DNA from: Singulisphaera sp. GP187
GTDB taxonomy: Bacteria; Planctomycetota; Planctomycetia; Isosphaerales; Isosphaeraceae
Length of the DNA stretch: 64,000 nt
Reading direction: 5' to 3'
NCBI RefSeq assembly: GCF_900129635.1
Contig: NZ_FSRB01000003.1
Coordinates: forward strand, 310,001 to 374,000
Below are positions 55,603 through 64,000 of the stretch, piece after piece. Positions within the stretch are counted from its first letter, which is position 1; each line of letters opens with the position of its first letter. Under the pieces are notes generated by a model. That model saw only the letters and a list, made by a program, of their open reading frames with translations. It was not told the origin of the DNA and ran no database searches. A program made the translations under genes and the position numbers.

Positions 55603-55643
55603 CGAGAGATGCCGGGTGGTCAATGACCACCCGGCATCTCTCG
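55603..55643 (+). terminator. Perfect 20-bp hairpin after the ThuA-like gene
   Basis: Arms 55603-55622 and 55624-55643 are exact inverted repeats around one base. It begins 10 bases after the ThuA stop. No T-tract follows, so it may be a bidirectional terminator between this gene and the leftward gene ending at 55752. Confidence 0.7.
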
Positions 55644-55751
55644 GGCTGAGACAACGCACCAATCATATCCGCGATCGGCCGACACGACTTGCGAGCTCAT
55701 CCTAAAAAAGCATTCAAATCTGCAATTCTCGATTTGCAAGATGAGCACGGA

Positions 55752-58700
55752 TCAAGGGGCCTTCGCCTCATAGACCACTTCGCCATCGACGACGGTCATG
55801 ACCACCTTGGCCCCGAGCAACTCGAGCGGCTTGACCTGGAACAGGTCGCGGTCGACGACCGTCAGGTCCGCCTGCATCCCAACCTTCAAGAGCCCCAGCC
55901 GATCCTCCTCGAAAGCGGCGTGGGCTGACCCCGCGGTGAACGCGCGAAGGGTTTCCTCGAGGCTCATCTTCTGGTCGGGATGCCAGCCCGACGCGGGCTG
56001 ACCCTTCTCGTCCTGACGTGTCAGCGCCGCGTAGATTCCGTAGAACGGGTTGACCACCTCGACCGGAAAATCGCTCCCGAAGGCAACGGGCACGCCGCCG
56101 TCGAGAAACCAGCGCCAGGCATAGGCTCCCGGAGCTCGGTCCGGACCGAGACGCGCATCGGCCCAACGCATGTCGTCAATCGCGTGCGACGGCTGCATCG
56201 AAGCGATGACCCCGAGCGCAGCGAACCGGGAGACGTCCGCTTTCCGAACCACCTGGGCATGCTCGATCCGGAGTCGCGGATCCTTGGCGGTAGGCACCGC
56301 GTCGCGCGCTTGCTTGTAGCTGTCCAGCACCAGCCCGATTCCGCGGTCTCCGATCGCATGCGTGGCGATCTGCCAGCCGTGGTGAAGCGCCTGCTCGGTC
56401 GCCGCTTCATGCAGCTTGGGATCGATCAGGAGCAGCCCCTTGTTGCCGGGATCATCACTGTAGTCCGCGTCGAGAAGCGCTCCCCGCGACCCCAATGCCC
56501 CATCAATAAAAAGCTTGATGGCGCGGAATACGAACCGGGCCTTGGGACCGGCGGCGATCGGCGGGTGACTGGCGAACTCAACAAGCTGCCTGTCGGGAAC
56601 CGAGGCCATGCCATAAACACGAAGCTTGAGCTTGCCCGCCCGGTCGAGCTCGCGATAGGCCTCGGCCATCGGCAACGAGACGCCCGCGTCATGCACGCCC
56701 GTCAGGCCCGCCTGAAAAACGAGCGCCTGCCCCCCCAAGATCCGCCGAGTGAGGTCCGCTTTCGAGTCACCGGGTCGGTGTCGCGAGACCAGGCCCATCG
56801 CCCCGTCGATGAAGACGCCGGTGGGGTCTCCGTTCGCGTCGCGAATGATCTGGCCGTCGGAGGGGGCCTCCGTCGCGCGATTCACCTTGCCCCGCCGGAG
56901 CGCTTCAGAGTTCGCCCAACCCGCGTGGCCGTCGACCCTAACCAACCAGACGGGGCGATCGGGCGCGATGGTATCGAGCGCCTTGGCGGTCGGAAAGTTC
57001 CCCCCCGGCCAGAGGCTCTGGTCCCAGTTCTGCCCGACCACCCAGGAGTCGCCGGGATGAGCTTCCATCCATGCTTTGACGCGTCGAACCACTTCTTCGA
57101 GAGAGTCGACACCGCGGAGGTCGAGCTCCTCTCGGCTCGCGCCAAGGTCGCAGAGATGAGCATGCGAGTCGACCAGCCCTGGGGTAGCAAACGCGTTGGG
57201 ACGATCGATGACCTGGGTATTCGGGCCGCGGAAGGCGAGCACTTCCTCAGTGGTCCCCACCGCAACAATCGCGCCGTCGCGAGCGGCCAGGGCCTGGGCC
57301 CACGGTCGTTCCCGATCGCCGGTCCAGATTCGGCCGAGTGTGAGGATGAGGTCGGCGGGACCGTCCTTGGTCAAGCGGAGCGCCCGACCAGGAAGTTTCT
57401 TGTTCGGCTTTCCATGCGCGATCACGGCCACCCCGTTCACGAACAGGTGATCCACGCCGGGCGCGTACCGGGTCGGGTGGTCGAACGTGGCCGCATCGCG
57501 AAACGTCTTGGGATCGAAAACGACCACGTCGGCATAGGCGCCAGTGCGAATCACGCCTCGGTCGGCCAGGTGGAGGATCTCAGCGGGCAGCCCCGAGCAC
57601 GATCGGACGGCCTTTTCGAGAGTCATCACCTGGTCGTCGAGGGCATAGCGAATCTTGCGCGGGAAGGTGCCGTAGGCGCGGGGGTGAGGGCTGTCCGTGC
57701 CGCTCGGGACGTGGGTCGAGCCGTCGGAGGCGGTCGCCACGAAGTCCTCTTTCATCACCTGGCGGACATCCTCTTCGCTCATCCCGAAGCTGATTGCCTG
57801 GGCCCCGCCGTGACGTTGGACATCGAGCACGACCTCCAACACGGTCGTTCCTTCCTGCTGGGCAATGGCCACGAGGTCACGGCCCACTCGCGTCGGCTTG
57901 GGCCCATATCGCGCGATCCGGACCGAGGCCCCTCCGTTGCGCTTGTCGAGCGCCTCCTCGATTCCGTCGCGGAGTTTTTTGCCGCGGACCGGATCGGCCG
58001 CGATCCGAATAAAGTCGTCCGTAGTCCCTTGCAGGGCCCAGTGCGGGACGACCATGGCCGCGAGCGAGGTGCTCGACGCCACATAGGGATACTGGTCGGC
58101 CGAAACCGCCTGCCCCGCTTTCCTGGCCTCGGCGATCCGCTTGCAGGCCTCGGCCGTCAATCCCCAGCTCGACTTGCCCGACGCTTTCAGGTGGGAGACG
58201 TGGACCGGAATCTTGGCCTGGCGACCGATCGTGAGCGTCTCGTCGATCGACTCGAGCAGTCCGTCCCCTTCGTCCCGGATATGGCTGGCATAGAAGCCAC
58301 CGTGCTGAGCCACGACCTTGGAGAGCTCGACCAACTCGGGGATCTCTGCATAGCGGCCGGGCAGGTAAATCAGGCCGGTGGACATCCCCCACGCCCCGTC
58401 CTTCATCCCTTGCTCGACGATCCGCTTCATGCGATCGAGCTCGCGATCGTTCGGCGCGCGGTCAACCTTTCCCATGACCGAGGACCGGACCGCCCCGTGC
58501 GGGATCAGGTGGATCACATTCGTCCCCGCGCCGCGATCGTCCACCGCATCGAGATACTTGGCTACGTCGAGCGATCCGCCGCCGCAGTTGCCGGTCACGA
58601 CCGTCGTCACCCCTTGGGTCTGATAGTTCACGTTGCCGCGCTTGCGGGCCTCGAGAATCGCGCCGTCGGAGTGAGAATGAAGGTCGATAAACCCCGGCGC

Positions 58701-58952
58701 AACCACCTTTCCCGAGACGTCGAGCGTCTTCACGCCGGGAGCCACCGAAAACACGCCGACCGCCACGATCCGGTCCCCACGAACCGCGACGTCGGCCCTT
58801 CGTCCCGGCGACCCCGTGCCATCGATCAGCGTCCCCCCCTTGAGGAGCAGATCGGCGACGATGGCGTCCCCGTGCTTCCCCGGCTCCTCCGCACCCTTTG
58901 CTTGCAACGACGCAAGCCCGATCATAGTCGACAGAACGAGTCGCCTGAGCAC
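55752..58952 (-). CDS. Exported fusion of D-aminoacylase-like and YtcJ-like amidohydrolases
   Basis: The 1066-residue protein has a signal peptide (LRRLVLSTMIGLASLQAKGA) and two complete amidohydrolase domains. The first (~residues 30-525) resembles N-acyl-D-amino-acid deacylase: GGTLIDGTGSPGRRADVAV, metal motif GFIDLHSHSDG, TVVTGNCGGGSL, FYASHIRDEG, VHVSHLKASG, ATASDGSTHV. The second (~535-1066) is an Amidohydro_3/YtcJ type: VDSHAHLCDLGA, VVGQNWDQSLWPGG, VDGHAGWANS, IATHAIGDRG, and VAFGSDFPVEVVNP. Such proteins are normally separate. The GTG at 58952 is chosen because AGGAAGGA lies 8 bases upstream and the signal peptide starts there; an ATG at 58976 is the alternative. Confidence 0.88.
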   Translation of the reverse strand: MLRRLVLSTMIGLASLQAKGAEEPGKHGDAIVADLLLKGGTLIDGTGSPGRRADVAVRGDRIVAVGVFSVAPGVKTLDVSGKVVAPGFIDLHSHSDGAILEARKRGNVNYQTQGVTTVVTGNCGGGSLDVAKYLDAVDDRGAGTNVIHLIPHGAVRSSVMGKVDRAPNDRELDRMKRIVEQGMKDGAWGMSTGLIYLPGRYAEIPELVELSKVVAQHGGFYASHIRDEGDGLLESIDETLTIGRQAKIPVHVSHLKASGKSSWGLTAEACKRIAEARKAGQAVSADQYPYVASSTSLAAMVVPHWALQGTTDDFIRIAADPVRGKKLRDGIEEALDKRNGGASVRIARYGPKPTRVGRDLVAIAQQEGTTVLEVVLDVQRHGGAQAISFGMSEEDVRQVMKEDFVATASDGSTHVPSGTDSPHPRAYGTFPRKIRYALDDQVMTLEKAVRSCSGLPAEILHLADRGVIRTGAYADVVVFDPKTFRDAATFDHPTRYAPGVDHLFVNGVAVIAHGKPNKKLPGRALRLTKDGPADLILTLGRIWTGDRERPWAQALAARDGAIVAVGTTEEVLAFRGPNTQVIDRPNAFATPGLVDSHAHLCDLGASREELDLRGVDSLEEVVRRVKAWMEAHPGDSWVVGQNWDQSLWPGGNFPTAKALDTIAPDRPVWLVRVDGHAGWANSEALRRGKVNRATEAPSDGQIIRDANGDPTGVFIDGAMGLVSRHRPGDSKADLTRRILGGQALVFQAGLTGVHDAGVSLPMAEAYRELDRAGKLKLRVYGMASVPDRQLVEFASHPPIAAGPKARFVFRAIKLFIDGALGSRGALLDADYSDDPGNKGLLLIDPKLHEAATEQALHHGWQIATHAIGDRGIGLVLDSYKQARDAVPTAKDPRLRIEHAQVVRKADVSRFAALGVIASMQPSHAIDDMRWADARLGPDRAPGAYAWRWFLDGGVPVAFGSDFPVEVVNPFYGIYAALTRQDEKGQPASGWHPDQKMSLEETLRAFTAGSAHAAFEEDRLGLLKVGMQADLTVVDRDLFQVKPLELLGAKVVMTVVDGEVVYEAKAP

Positions 58953-59249
58953 GTCGTTATTCCTTCCTCGTCGCATAGCGATCGCGACACGATCCCCTGG
59001 ATTCGTCGCTCCCCTCTGAATGGTCATGATGACCAGGAGTGATCGAAAAAACCAGGGTCCGAACCGACGGCTCGTCCTCTGAGCATGTCTCAACCCAAGG
59101 GCTTGTGCCCTGGGGCGAGAGCGGTTCACCCTCGGGTGGTCCACGTCCGGGTGGCTGGGGTCCACCCGTTCGAAAATCGCTCGCACCCGATCACGCTCGA
59201 CCTCTCGAGGGCGGTCGGGTACGAAGGATTAACGGCGGCACCCGGCCAC

Positions 59250-60614
59250 TCAGATCTGCGACTTCTGGTGGGAAGCACGCAGTTGCCGACGCCGCGGAGA
59301 AAACGACCGAGCGAACAAACCCGAACCCGGCTCGCTTGAATCGAGAACCGGCCGCTCTCGCCGGCCGTGAAGCCAGGTCCCGATCGCCCCGTAGCGCACC
59401 AGGCTATGATATGAGGCGAAGCCGATCGACAGAGTGCCGAGCAGCGTGACCGGCATTTTCCAGACGGCGTGCCCGGGAATGAGATAGAGGTCGCCCTGGA
59501 TCAGGCCGAGGACCGGCATATGGACCAGGTAGATCCAGTACGAGCTGTCAGCGAGGTAGCTCAAGGTCGGATTGGCGTGGCGGAAGATCCGGTGGGCCGC
59601 CCCGATGGCGCCGAAGACGATCAACCAGGCGAACAACGCACCGAGCACGGCCAGCGCGAGGGCATCGGCCCCGTGCAACGGAGCGACCCGATCCCGGCCC
59701 AGGAGCCACGCCCGTCCCACGAAGATGGGGACCGACATGGCGAGATACCACGGGGCAGGCCGGGCAAGCCGTTCGAGATCCGCTCGCAAACTATACAAGC
59801 CCACCCCGACGAGGAAGAAGCTCGCGTGGTGCAGCAGCTTAATCGGATCGATGAAAAAGGAGTTGTGGCGGTCCAGCACCGCGTCGATCCCAACGTGTTG
59901 GCGGCTGATCCAGAGCAAGACGGTCGTCGGCACCGCGAGCACGAACGGACGCCAGCGCGACCCCAAGACGAGGCTCGTGAAACTGCGGAGGGTGGTCGGA
60001 TCCGTCCTCCGGCGCTGCAGCCACCACTGGAAGAGACCGAACGCCACCAGCATGACAATGAGGTATTCCAGGAACCAGAGATGAGCCGTGCCGAACTGCT
60101 CCGACCGGAGCGCCGGGTCGCGGAACCGCAGCCGGATGGCCTGCCGCCAGGTACAACGCCCTGAAACCAGCCAGCCGTAGACCCAGGCAAGCAAGCAGGC
60201 GGGGAGCACCGTCGGGACCGCCACCAGGAACGGGACGGCGACCCGCTTCGCCCGGTTCTCGAGAAATTTCCGCAACCCGCGCGTCTCGTACAAGAGTGCG
60301 GCGAAGAACCCGGCGATCGTAAAGTAGAGCGGGTTGGAGACCCCCATCGACCACCAGCAGAACCAGTCGATGACCGGCGTGGTGGGAGCGTCGCGGACAC
60401 ACCAGAGGACACCCGGAATTTCCCGCGTGACATATCCGAGTGCCGCGTGCAACCCGACAACCAGAAACATCGCCATCCCGCGCAAGCCATCGAATGCGTG
60501 ATACCGAGGCTTGGGGGCGTCCGAAATCCGATCGACGATCTTCGCGTGAACCGGCGTGGGGCGTGCCCCGCGACTCCTGAGCTCACGCCGGCCCTTGATT
60601 CGCTCTACGGTCAT
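59250..60614 (-). CDS. Acyltransferase family 3 membrane protein
   Basis: The 454-residue protein has about ten membrane helices and the acyltransferase-3 start RYHAFDGLRGMAMFLVVGLH with the conserved Arg and His (VVGLHAALGY). Further motifs are WSMGVSNPLYFTIAGFFAAL and, near the end, SYWIYLVHMPVLGLIQ. It resembles OpgC-like or glucan-modifying acyltransferases that add acetyl or succinyl groups to surface glycans. A basic ~35-residue N-terminal extension precedes the fold. Its neighbours do not define a pathway. Confidence 0.88.
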   Translation of the reverse strand: MTVERIKGRRELRSRGARPTPVHAKIVDRISDAPKPRYHAFDGLRGMAMFLVVGLHAALGYVTREIPGVLWCVRDAPTTPVIDWFCWWSMGVSNPLYFTIAGFFAALLYETRGLRKFLENRAKRVAVPFLVAVPTVLPACLLAWVYGWLVSGRCTWRQAIRLRFRDPALRSEQFGTAHLWFLEYLIVMLVAFGLFQWWLQRRRTDPTTLRSFTSLVLGSRWRPFVLAVPTTVLLWISRQHVGIDAVLDRHNSFFIDPIKLLHHASFFLVGVGLYSLRADLERLARPAPWYLAMSVPIFVGRAWLLGRDRVAPLHGADALALAVLGALFAWLIVFGAIGAAHRIFRHANPTLSYLADSSYWIYLVHMPVLGLIQGDLYLIPGHAVWKMPVTLLGTLSIGFASYHSLVRYGAIGTWLHGRRERPVLDSSEPGSGLFARSFSPRRRQLRASHQKSQI

Positions 60615-60838
60615 ACCTGTTGATCTCGCAACGGTCTCGATCCGACAGCGAGTTCTCGGCGCCGCAAGACGCCGACGAAGGCCGCATGGGTCCCTCTCTA
60701 GAGATCGTCCGGCGGACAGGGAATCCTGGAGGATTTCAGTTCACTTGCTGACTTGATTGGGCCGTTTGTGAGGGTAGCGCCTGAAAGTGCGTCAACAGAG
60801 CCTCGCAACTCCCAATGCCTTAGGCTTGCGCAGCGCAT

Positions 60839-60873
60839 AAACCGGCCCCGGACAAGCTGTCCGGGGCCGGTTT
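60839..60873 (-). terminator. 16-bp GC-rich hairpin after the RND gene
   Basis: AAACCGGCCCCGGACA (60839-60854) and TGTCCGGGGCCGGTTT (60858-60873) form a perfect 16-bp stem with loop AGC. It lies about 150 bases after the leftward RND gene. The A/T ends give a short U-run on either strand, as in a bidirectional intrinsic terminator. Confidence 0.75.
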
Positions 60874-61019
60874 AAGATTCCAACACAATCACAGGACGAT
60901 CCAAATAACCTGTTTAGCCGAATAAACCTGCTGATTCGTCATCATCAAGGAGAGAATTACGACAAATTCAACCGACAGAACTGGGGATTTGAATCCGCTT
61001 GCCTCGAGCTCTTCCCCAC

Positions 61020-63401
61020 TCAGACCGACGACGGCACTGACTCTTTCTTGGGGCGAAGACGACGTCGCATCCGTTCGCCCAGAGTCAGGCAAGCGGGCAG
61101 GAGGACAAGGTTACCCAAGGTGCTCCCCGCGGTGGCGATGCCGACCATCGTCCCGAAGGTTGCAAACGGCGCGAACTCGCTCAGCCAGAGCGCGGCGAAG
61201 CCGACGGCGACCGCCAGGCTTGAGAGCAAGACCCCGGGGCCGGTCACCGCGTAGCTGTCGAACAGGCTCGTTTCGAACGGATTCGATGCGCGTTCCTTGC
61301 GGAACTGGAGCAAGCAATGGAAGGTGTCGTCCACCGAGAGACCGAGAGCCACGCTGGCAACCAGGGCGGTGGCCATATCGAGTTTGATCCCGAGCCAGCC
61401 CATCAGGCCGAGCACGAAGGCGACCGCCAACAGGGTGGGCATCATCGCGAGCGCGGCCAGGACAGGACCGCGAAGCGCGATGGTGAGCATCAAGAGGATG
61501 CCGGTCACCGACCAGAAGAATGTGTCCCACTGCGTGACGATGATCGATTCCGTCGTCTTGGTCATCAGGTAGGACAGGCCGGTCAGGGACACGTCGGGCC
61601 CGAACGGTGCCTGAGCGCGGTGGATGGCGGCTTTAAACAAGGCCGCCTTCTGAGGGGCGGGCTGCTGCTCGCGGAGTCGGATCATGAGCCGTGCCTGGCC
61701 CGTCTCCTGATTCCAGAACCCTTTCAAGAGCTCGGCCTGCGGTGAGGATGCAATAAGGTCGAGCTTGGTCGCCAAGGTGCGATCGGCCGCCTCGCCGGGA
61801 AGCGCGGCGAGGCGTCCGTCGGGATCGAGCACCGTCGCCACCGAGATCACGTTCGCGGCATCCTCCGCACGACCGACCCGGATCGATGCAACCGCGCGTT
61901 CGAGCGCCGTCAACCGCTCGAGCGACTCGCGGCCGATCGTCTTGCCCACGGGCACGATCAACTCGACCAGGCCGATGCCTCCCAACCGCGCTTCCGCGGC
62001 ATGGTAGTCGCGGACCACCCGGGTCGCGGGCCGAAACAAATTGATGTAGTTCGACTCGTAGCGCAGTTGTGTCATGCCAGCGGCGAGCGGCAACACCACG
62101 GCGAAGACGATGATGACGATCGCGCCCGGATGGCGGTAGACCCGTTCGGTCAGCCGGGTCATAGCGGCCGACACCCACGAGGAGGACCCGTAACGGACGG
62201 GAATCTCCAAGGGGATCGGCGGGAGCATCGCGATCGGCGAAAGGACCATCACTAGCACCGCGGCCAGAAGCGTGCAGGTGCCCAGGATCACGCCGAACTG
62301 GCGGATCGGAACGACGTCGCTCGTGGCGAGTGCGCCGTAGCCGATTGCGCCGGTGACCGCACACCAGAAAATCGGAATCCAGACGGCCGACAAGGCCGAC
62401 CGCGCGGCAACCCAAGGGTCGGCCTCTTGACGTCTTGCTTCGCGAAAGTGAATCGCCAGATGGCTCGCGGCCGGCATCGTCAACACAATGATCTGCGCGA
62501 CCAGCGGCCCCCCGGAGAGCGCCAGCTTGATCTGGAAGTAGGCGAGCAATTCCTCGGTCGCCAACCAAACGAACCAGCCGGACGCGATCGGCACGAGCGC
62601 CCACCAGATACTCCGAACGGCTGAGAGGGTCACGAAGCCGATCAAGAGCATTCCGACCACCGCGAGCCGGCGGCCGTCGACCTCAATGCTCCGGAAGCCA
62701 TCGGCCAGGAGCACCGGGGGACCGACCACCGCCGGCCGTTTGAGTCGGTGGCTCGAACCAAACCGATCGGCGGCCGCGCGGAGGGCCTCGACGGTCTGGA
62801 CCACGTCGTGATCGATCGTTTTCCGCAGGCGAACCACAACCGCCGTAGTCGTGCCGAGCCCATCGATCAAGGTGCCGCGGAAGAGGGGGTGTTTCGTCAG
62901 CCGAACCCGAAGCGCCTCGCGTCCCGCACGGTCGGCCGAGCGTACCGCGCCGGCCACCGTGAGCGGGTTCGACTTCAGATCGACGTTCTTGAGGCTCTTC
63001 TTGGCGCGATCGATCGCAAGGTTCCGCGCGAACGCGGGGAGTCGATCGAGAGTCAGCAGCAGATCGTCGATCACCCAGAGCTGGGGCATCGCGTCGAGCG
63101 ACTCGACGCGCAGCACCCCTGGGATCTTCGTCGCGTCGACTGCGGCGGCGAGCTCCGAGACCCGGTCCATTCCGGCCGGGGTCAGGAGTTCGGGGTCGTC
63201 GTAGACGAGGAAGACGAAGTTGTCGTCGCCGAAGGTCCGGGCCGCCTTCTGATAGGCGAGCATCGCGGGATCATCATCGGCGAAGAACGAATCGATTGAC
63301 TGCTCGTACGTGACGCGATGGCCAAAGACGATGAGAAGTCCGAGCAGCAACGCGACGGCGGCGAACGCGAAGTAGCGGGCCTTGAGCAAAACTCGAATCA
63401 C
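61020..63401 (-). CDS. RND/MMPL-superfamily exporter
   Basis: The 793-residue protein has the RND layout with twelve helices: a first helix (YFAFAAVALLLGLLIVFG), an external loop (residues ~30-220), a block of helices (VVGMLLIGFVTLSAVRSIWW and following), a second external loop and a second block ending in GTMVGIATAGSTLGNLVLLPA. The segment ALVASVALGLSVDDTFHCLL carries the Asp typical of MMPL/HpnN helix 10. Members export hopanoids or other lipids using the proton gradient; the substrate here is unknown. No membrane fusion protein is adjacent, as is usual for HpnN types. Confidence 0.9.
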   Translation of the reverse strand: MIRVLLKARYFAFAAVALLLGLLIVFGHRVTYEQSIDSFFADDDPAMLAYQKAARTFGDDNFVFLVYDDPELLTPAGMDRVSELAAAVDATKIPGVLRVESLDAMPQLWVIDDLLLTLDRLPAFARNLAIDRAKKSLKNVDLKSNPLTVAGAVRSADRAGREALRVRLTKHPLFRGTLIDGLGTTTAVVVRLRKTIDHDVVQTVEALRAAADRFGSSHRLKRPAVVGPPVLLADGFRSIEVDGRRLAVVGMLLIGFVTLSAVRSIWWALVPIASGWFVWLATEELLAYFQIKLALSGGPLVAQIIVLTMPAASHLAIHFREARRQEADPWVAARSALSAVWIPIFWCAVTGAIGYGALATSDVVPIRQFGVILGTCTLLAAVLVMVLSPIAMLPPIPLEIPVRYGSSSWVSAAMTRLTERVYRHPGAIVIIVFAVVLPLAAGMTQLRYESNYINLFRPATRVVRDYHAAEARLGGIGLVELIVPVGKTIGRESLERLTALERAVASIRVGRAEDAANVISVATVLDPDGRLAALPGEAADRTLATKLDLIASSPQAELLKGFWNQETGQARLMIRLREQQPAPQKAALFKAAIHRAQAPFGPDVSLTGLSYLMTKTTESIIVTQWDTFFWSVTGILLMLTIALRGPVLAALAMMPTLLAVAFVLGLMGWLGIKLDMATALVASVALGLSVDDTFHCLLQFRKERASNPFETSLFDSYAVTGPGVLLSSLAVAVGFAALWLSEFAPFATFGTMVGIATAGSTLGNLVLLPACLTLGERMRRRLRPKKESVPSSV

Positions 63402-63478
63402 GGCGAATCAAATCTCTCGGGCCAAAAGGAGGCTGAGCCAGTCGCGGATCCCCGCGACCCCTCCCTTGAGGTCCTCGA

Positions 63479-64000
63479 TTAGCCGATCGAGAAAGGGAGA
63501 AGCTGTCGCACCCCAGTGTAGTCGAAACTCTTGAGGAGAATGTAGGTGCTGTACATGGCGACAGCCGAGATTGCGAAGAAAGCGACCCAGGTCAGGATGT
63601 CGCTGAGGAACGACGCCGAGACCCGGTTGTCGGCGTCGCGCTGCTTTAAATAGAGCGTGGCGCCCGCAATCAAGGGCAACAGCAAGCTCTGCGCAATCCC
63701 CCCAATTTTAATCAGTCCCTGAGGCTCCCGAAACGCAAAATATAATCCGAGCGCGAGAATCGGGTAGATGACGCAGAAGGCGCGGACCGTGCGATCGCGT
63801 GCGGCAACTCCGTTTTGCCGCCAGACCCCGCTGAGGTCGAGGAAGTCGGCCGTCAGCCGGCTATTCGCAGCGGTCGCCACGTAGAGGGTCTTGAACAGGA
63901 CCGCCCAGGCACCGAGCAGAAAGCCAACTCGGGTCCAGTTCCGCATCCCGGCCAGCGCCGTTCCTTCGAGCGGTTGGAGATACATCCGCGACAGCGTCGG
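63479..64000 (-). CDS. Nramp-like metal transporter, C-terminal part
   Basis: The frame runs in from the right edge (PTLSR before MYLQPLEGTALAGM) and stops at 63479. It contains five hydrophobic segments (VGFLLGAWAVLFKTLYVA, VRAFCVIYPILALGLYFAF, GIAQSLLLPLIAGATLYL, LTWVAFFAISAVAMYSTYIL). The pattern FREPQGLIKIGGIAQSLLLP resembles the C-terminal half of planctomycete Nramp/divalent-metal transporters. The N-terminal half with the DPGN metal site is outside the window, so the identification is moderate. Confidence 0.6.
   Translation of the reverse strand, partial: PTLSRMYLQPLEGTALAGMRNWTRVGFLLGAWAVLFKTLYVATAANSRLTADFLDLSGVWRQNGVAARDRTVRAFCVIYPILALGLYFAFREPQGLIKIGGIAQSLLLPLIAGATLYLKQRDADNRVSASFLSDILTWVAFFAISAVAMYSTYILLKSFDYTGVRQLLPFSIG

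Noticed and set aside
55980..59042. Open frame of ~1000 codons on the plus strand opposite the amidohydrolase gene
   Set aside because: It is rich in Arg, His and Pro with no motifs and mirrors the codon bias of the real minus-strand gene; it is an antisense shadow of high-GC coding DNA.
60889..61092. 67-codon minus-strand frame with a hydrophobic end near the RND gene stop
   Set aside because: It overlaps the RND coding end, has no ribosome site and shows no family pattern.
1..64000. tRNA, rRNA, CRISPR array or prophage
   Set aside because: No regularly spaced identical repeats, cloverleaf or rRNA core motifs were recognised, and no phage structural genes; the dispersed repeats are too far apart and too variable for a CRISPR array.

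Overview
The window looks like chromosomal DNA from a planctomycete, probably of the Isosphaeraceae type. This is inferred from high GC, an ECF sigma factor adjoining a zinc-finger/Ser-Thr kinase/carboxypeptidase-regulatory-like protein, an ECF sigma factor fused to a membrane anchor and DUF1559-like domain, DUF1080, ThuA-like and PF10282 lactonase-like secreted proteins, a CysN-CysC fusion, and many secreted hypothetical proteins. No rRNA, tRNA or CRISPR array was recognised.

The left half (1-32 kb) is accessory-looking and partly decayed. It holds an IS4-family element, an IS630-family element, gene remnants (BNR/sialidase-like, serine recombinase, transposase tail, frameshifted membrane protein) and about a dozen copies or parts of a ~110-150 bp interspersed repeat whose ends are the inverted pair GGCCAGGCAC/GTGCCTGGCC. 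Every copy I found has the same orientation, and I found none right of 31.8 kb. Intact genes here include the ECF/kinase pair (567-3320), a DevBCA-like exporter operon whose ATPase carries a cyclic-nucleotide-binding-like tail (7965-12786), a tripartite HipBST-type toxin-antitoxin operon with three evenly spaced palindromic operators (13014-14699), an ECF-DUF1559 fusion, a subtilase, a thioredoxin-like secreted protein, an aldo/keto reductase, hydrolases and an AlkD-like protein. A deaminase-type toxin gene (18414-20771) is cut in two by the IS630 element; removing the element and one TA restores one continuous frame.

The right half (32-64 kb) is denser and more conserved: an Fe-ADH/ABM pair, PF10282 lactonase, DUF1080 protein, SDR plus a frameshifted tautomerase, sulfate activation genes cysD-cysNC, a small SRPBCC/RibD-like cluster, a TlpA-like protein without its CxxC, a class IV aminotransferase, an ABC-2 exporter pair, an ExeA-like ATPase split by a C8 run, a dolichyl-phosphate-mannose-synthase-like enzyme, two overlapping paralogous unknown genes, a ThuA-like protein, a fused double amidohydrolase, an acyltransferase, an RND exporter and the end of an Nramp-like transporter.

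The best candidates for a second look are the HipBST locus with its operator array, the IS-interrupted deaminase toxin, the one-orientation repeat family, and the DevBCA operon with a nucleotide-sensing ATPase.
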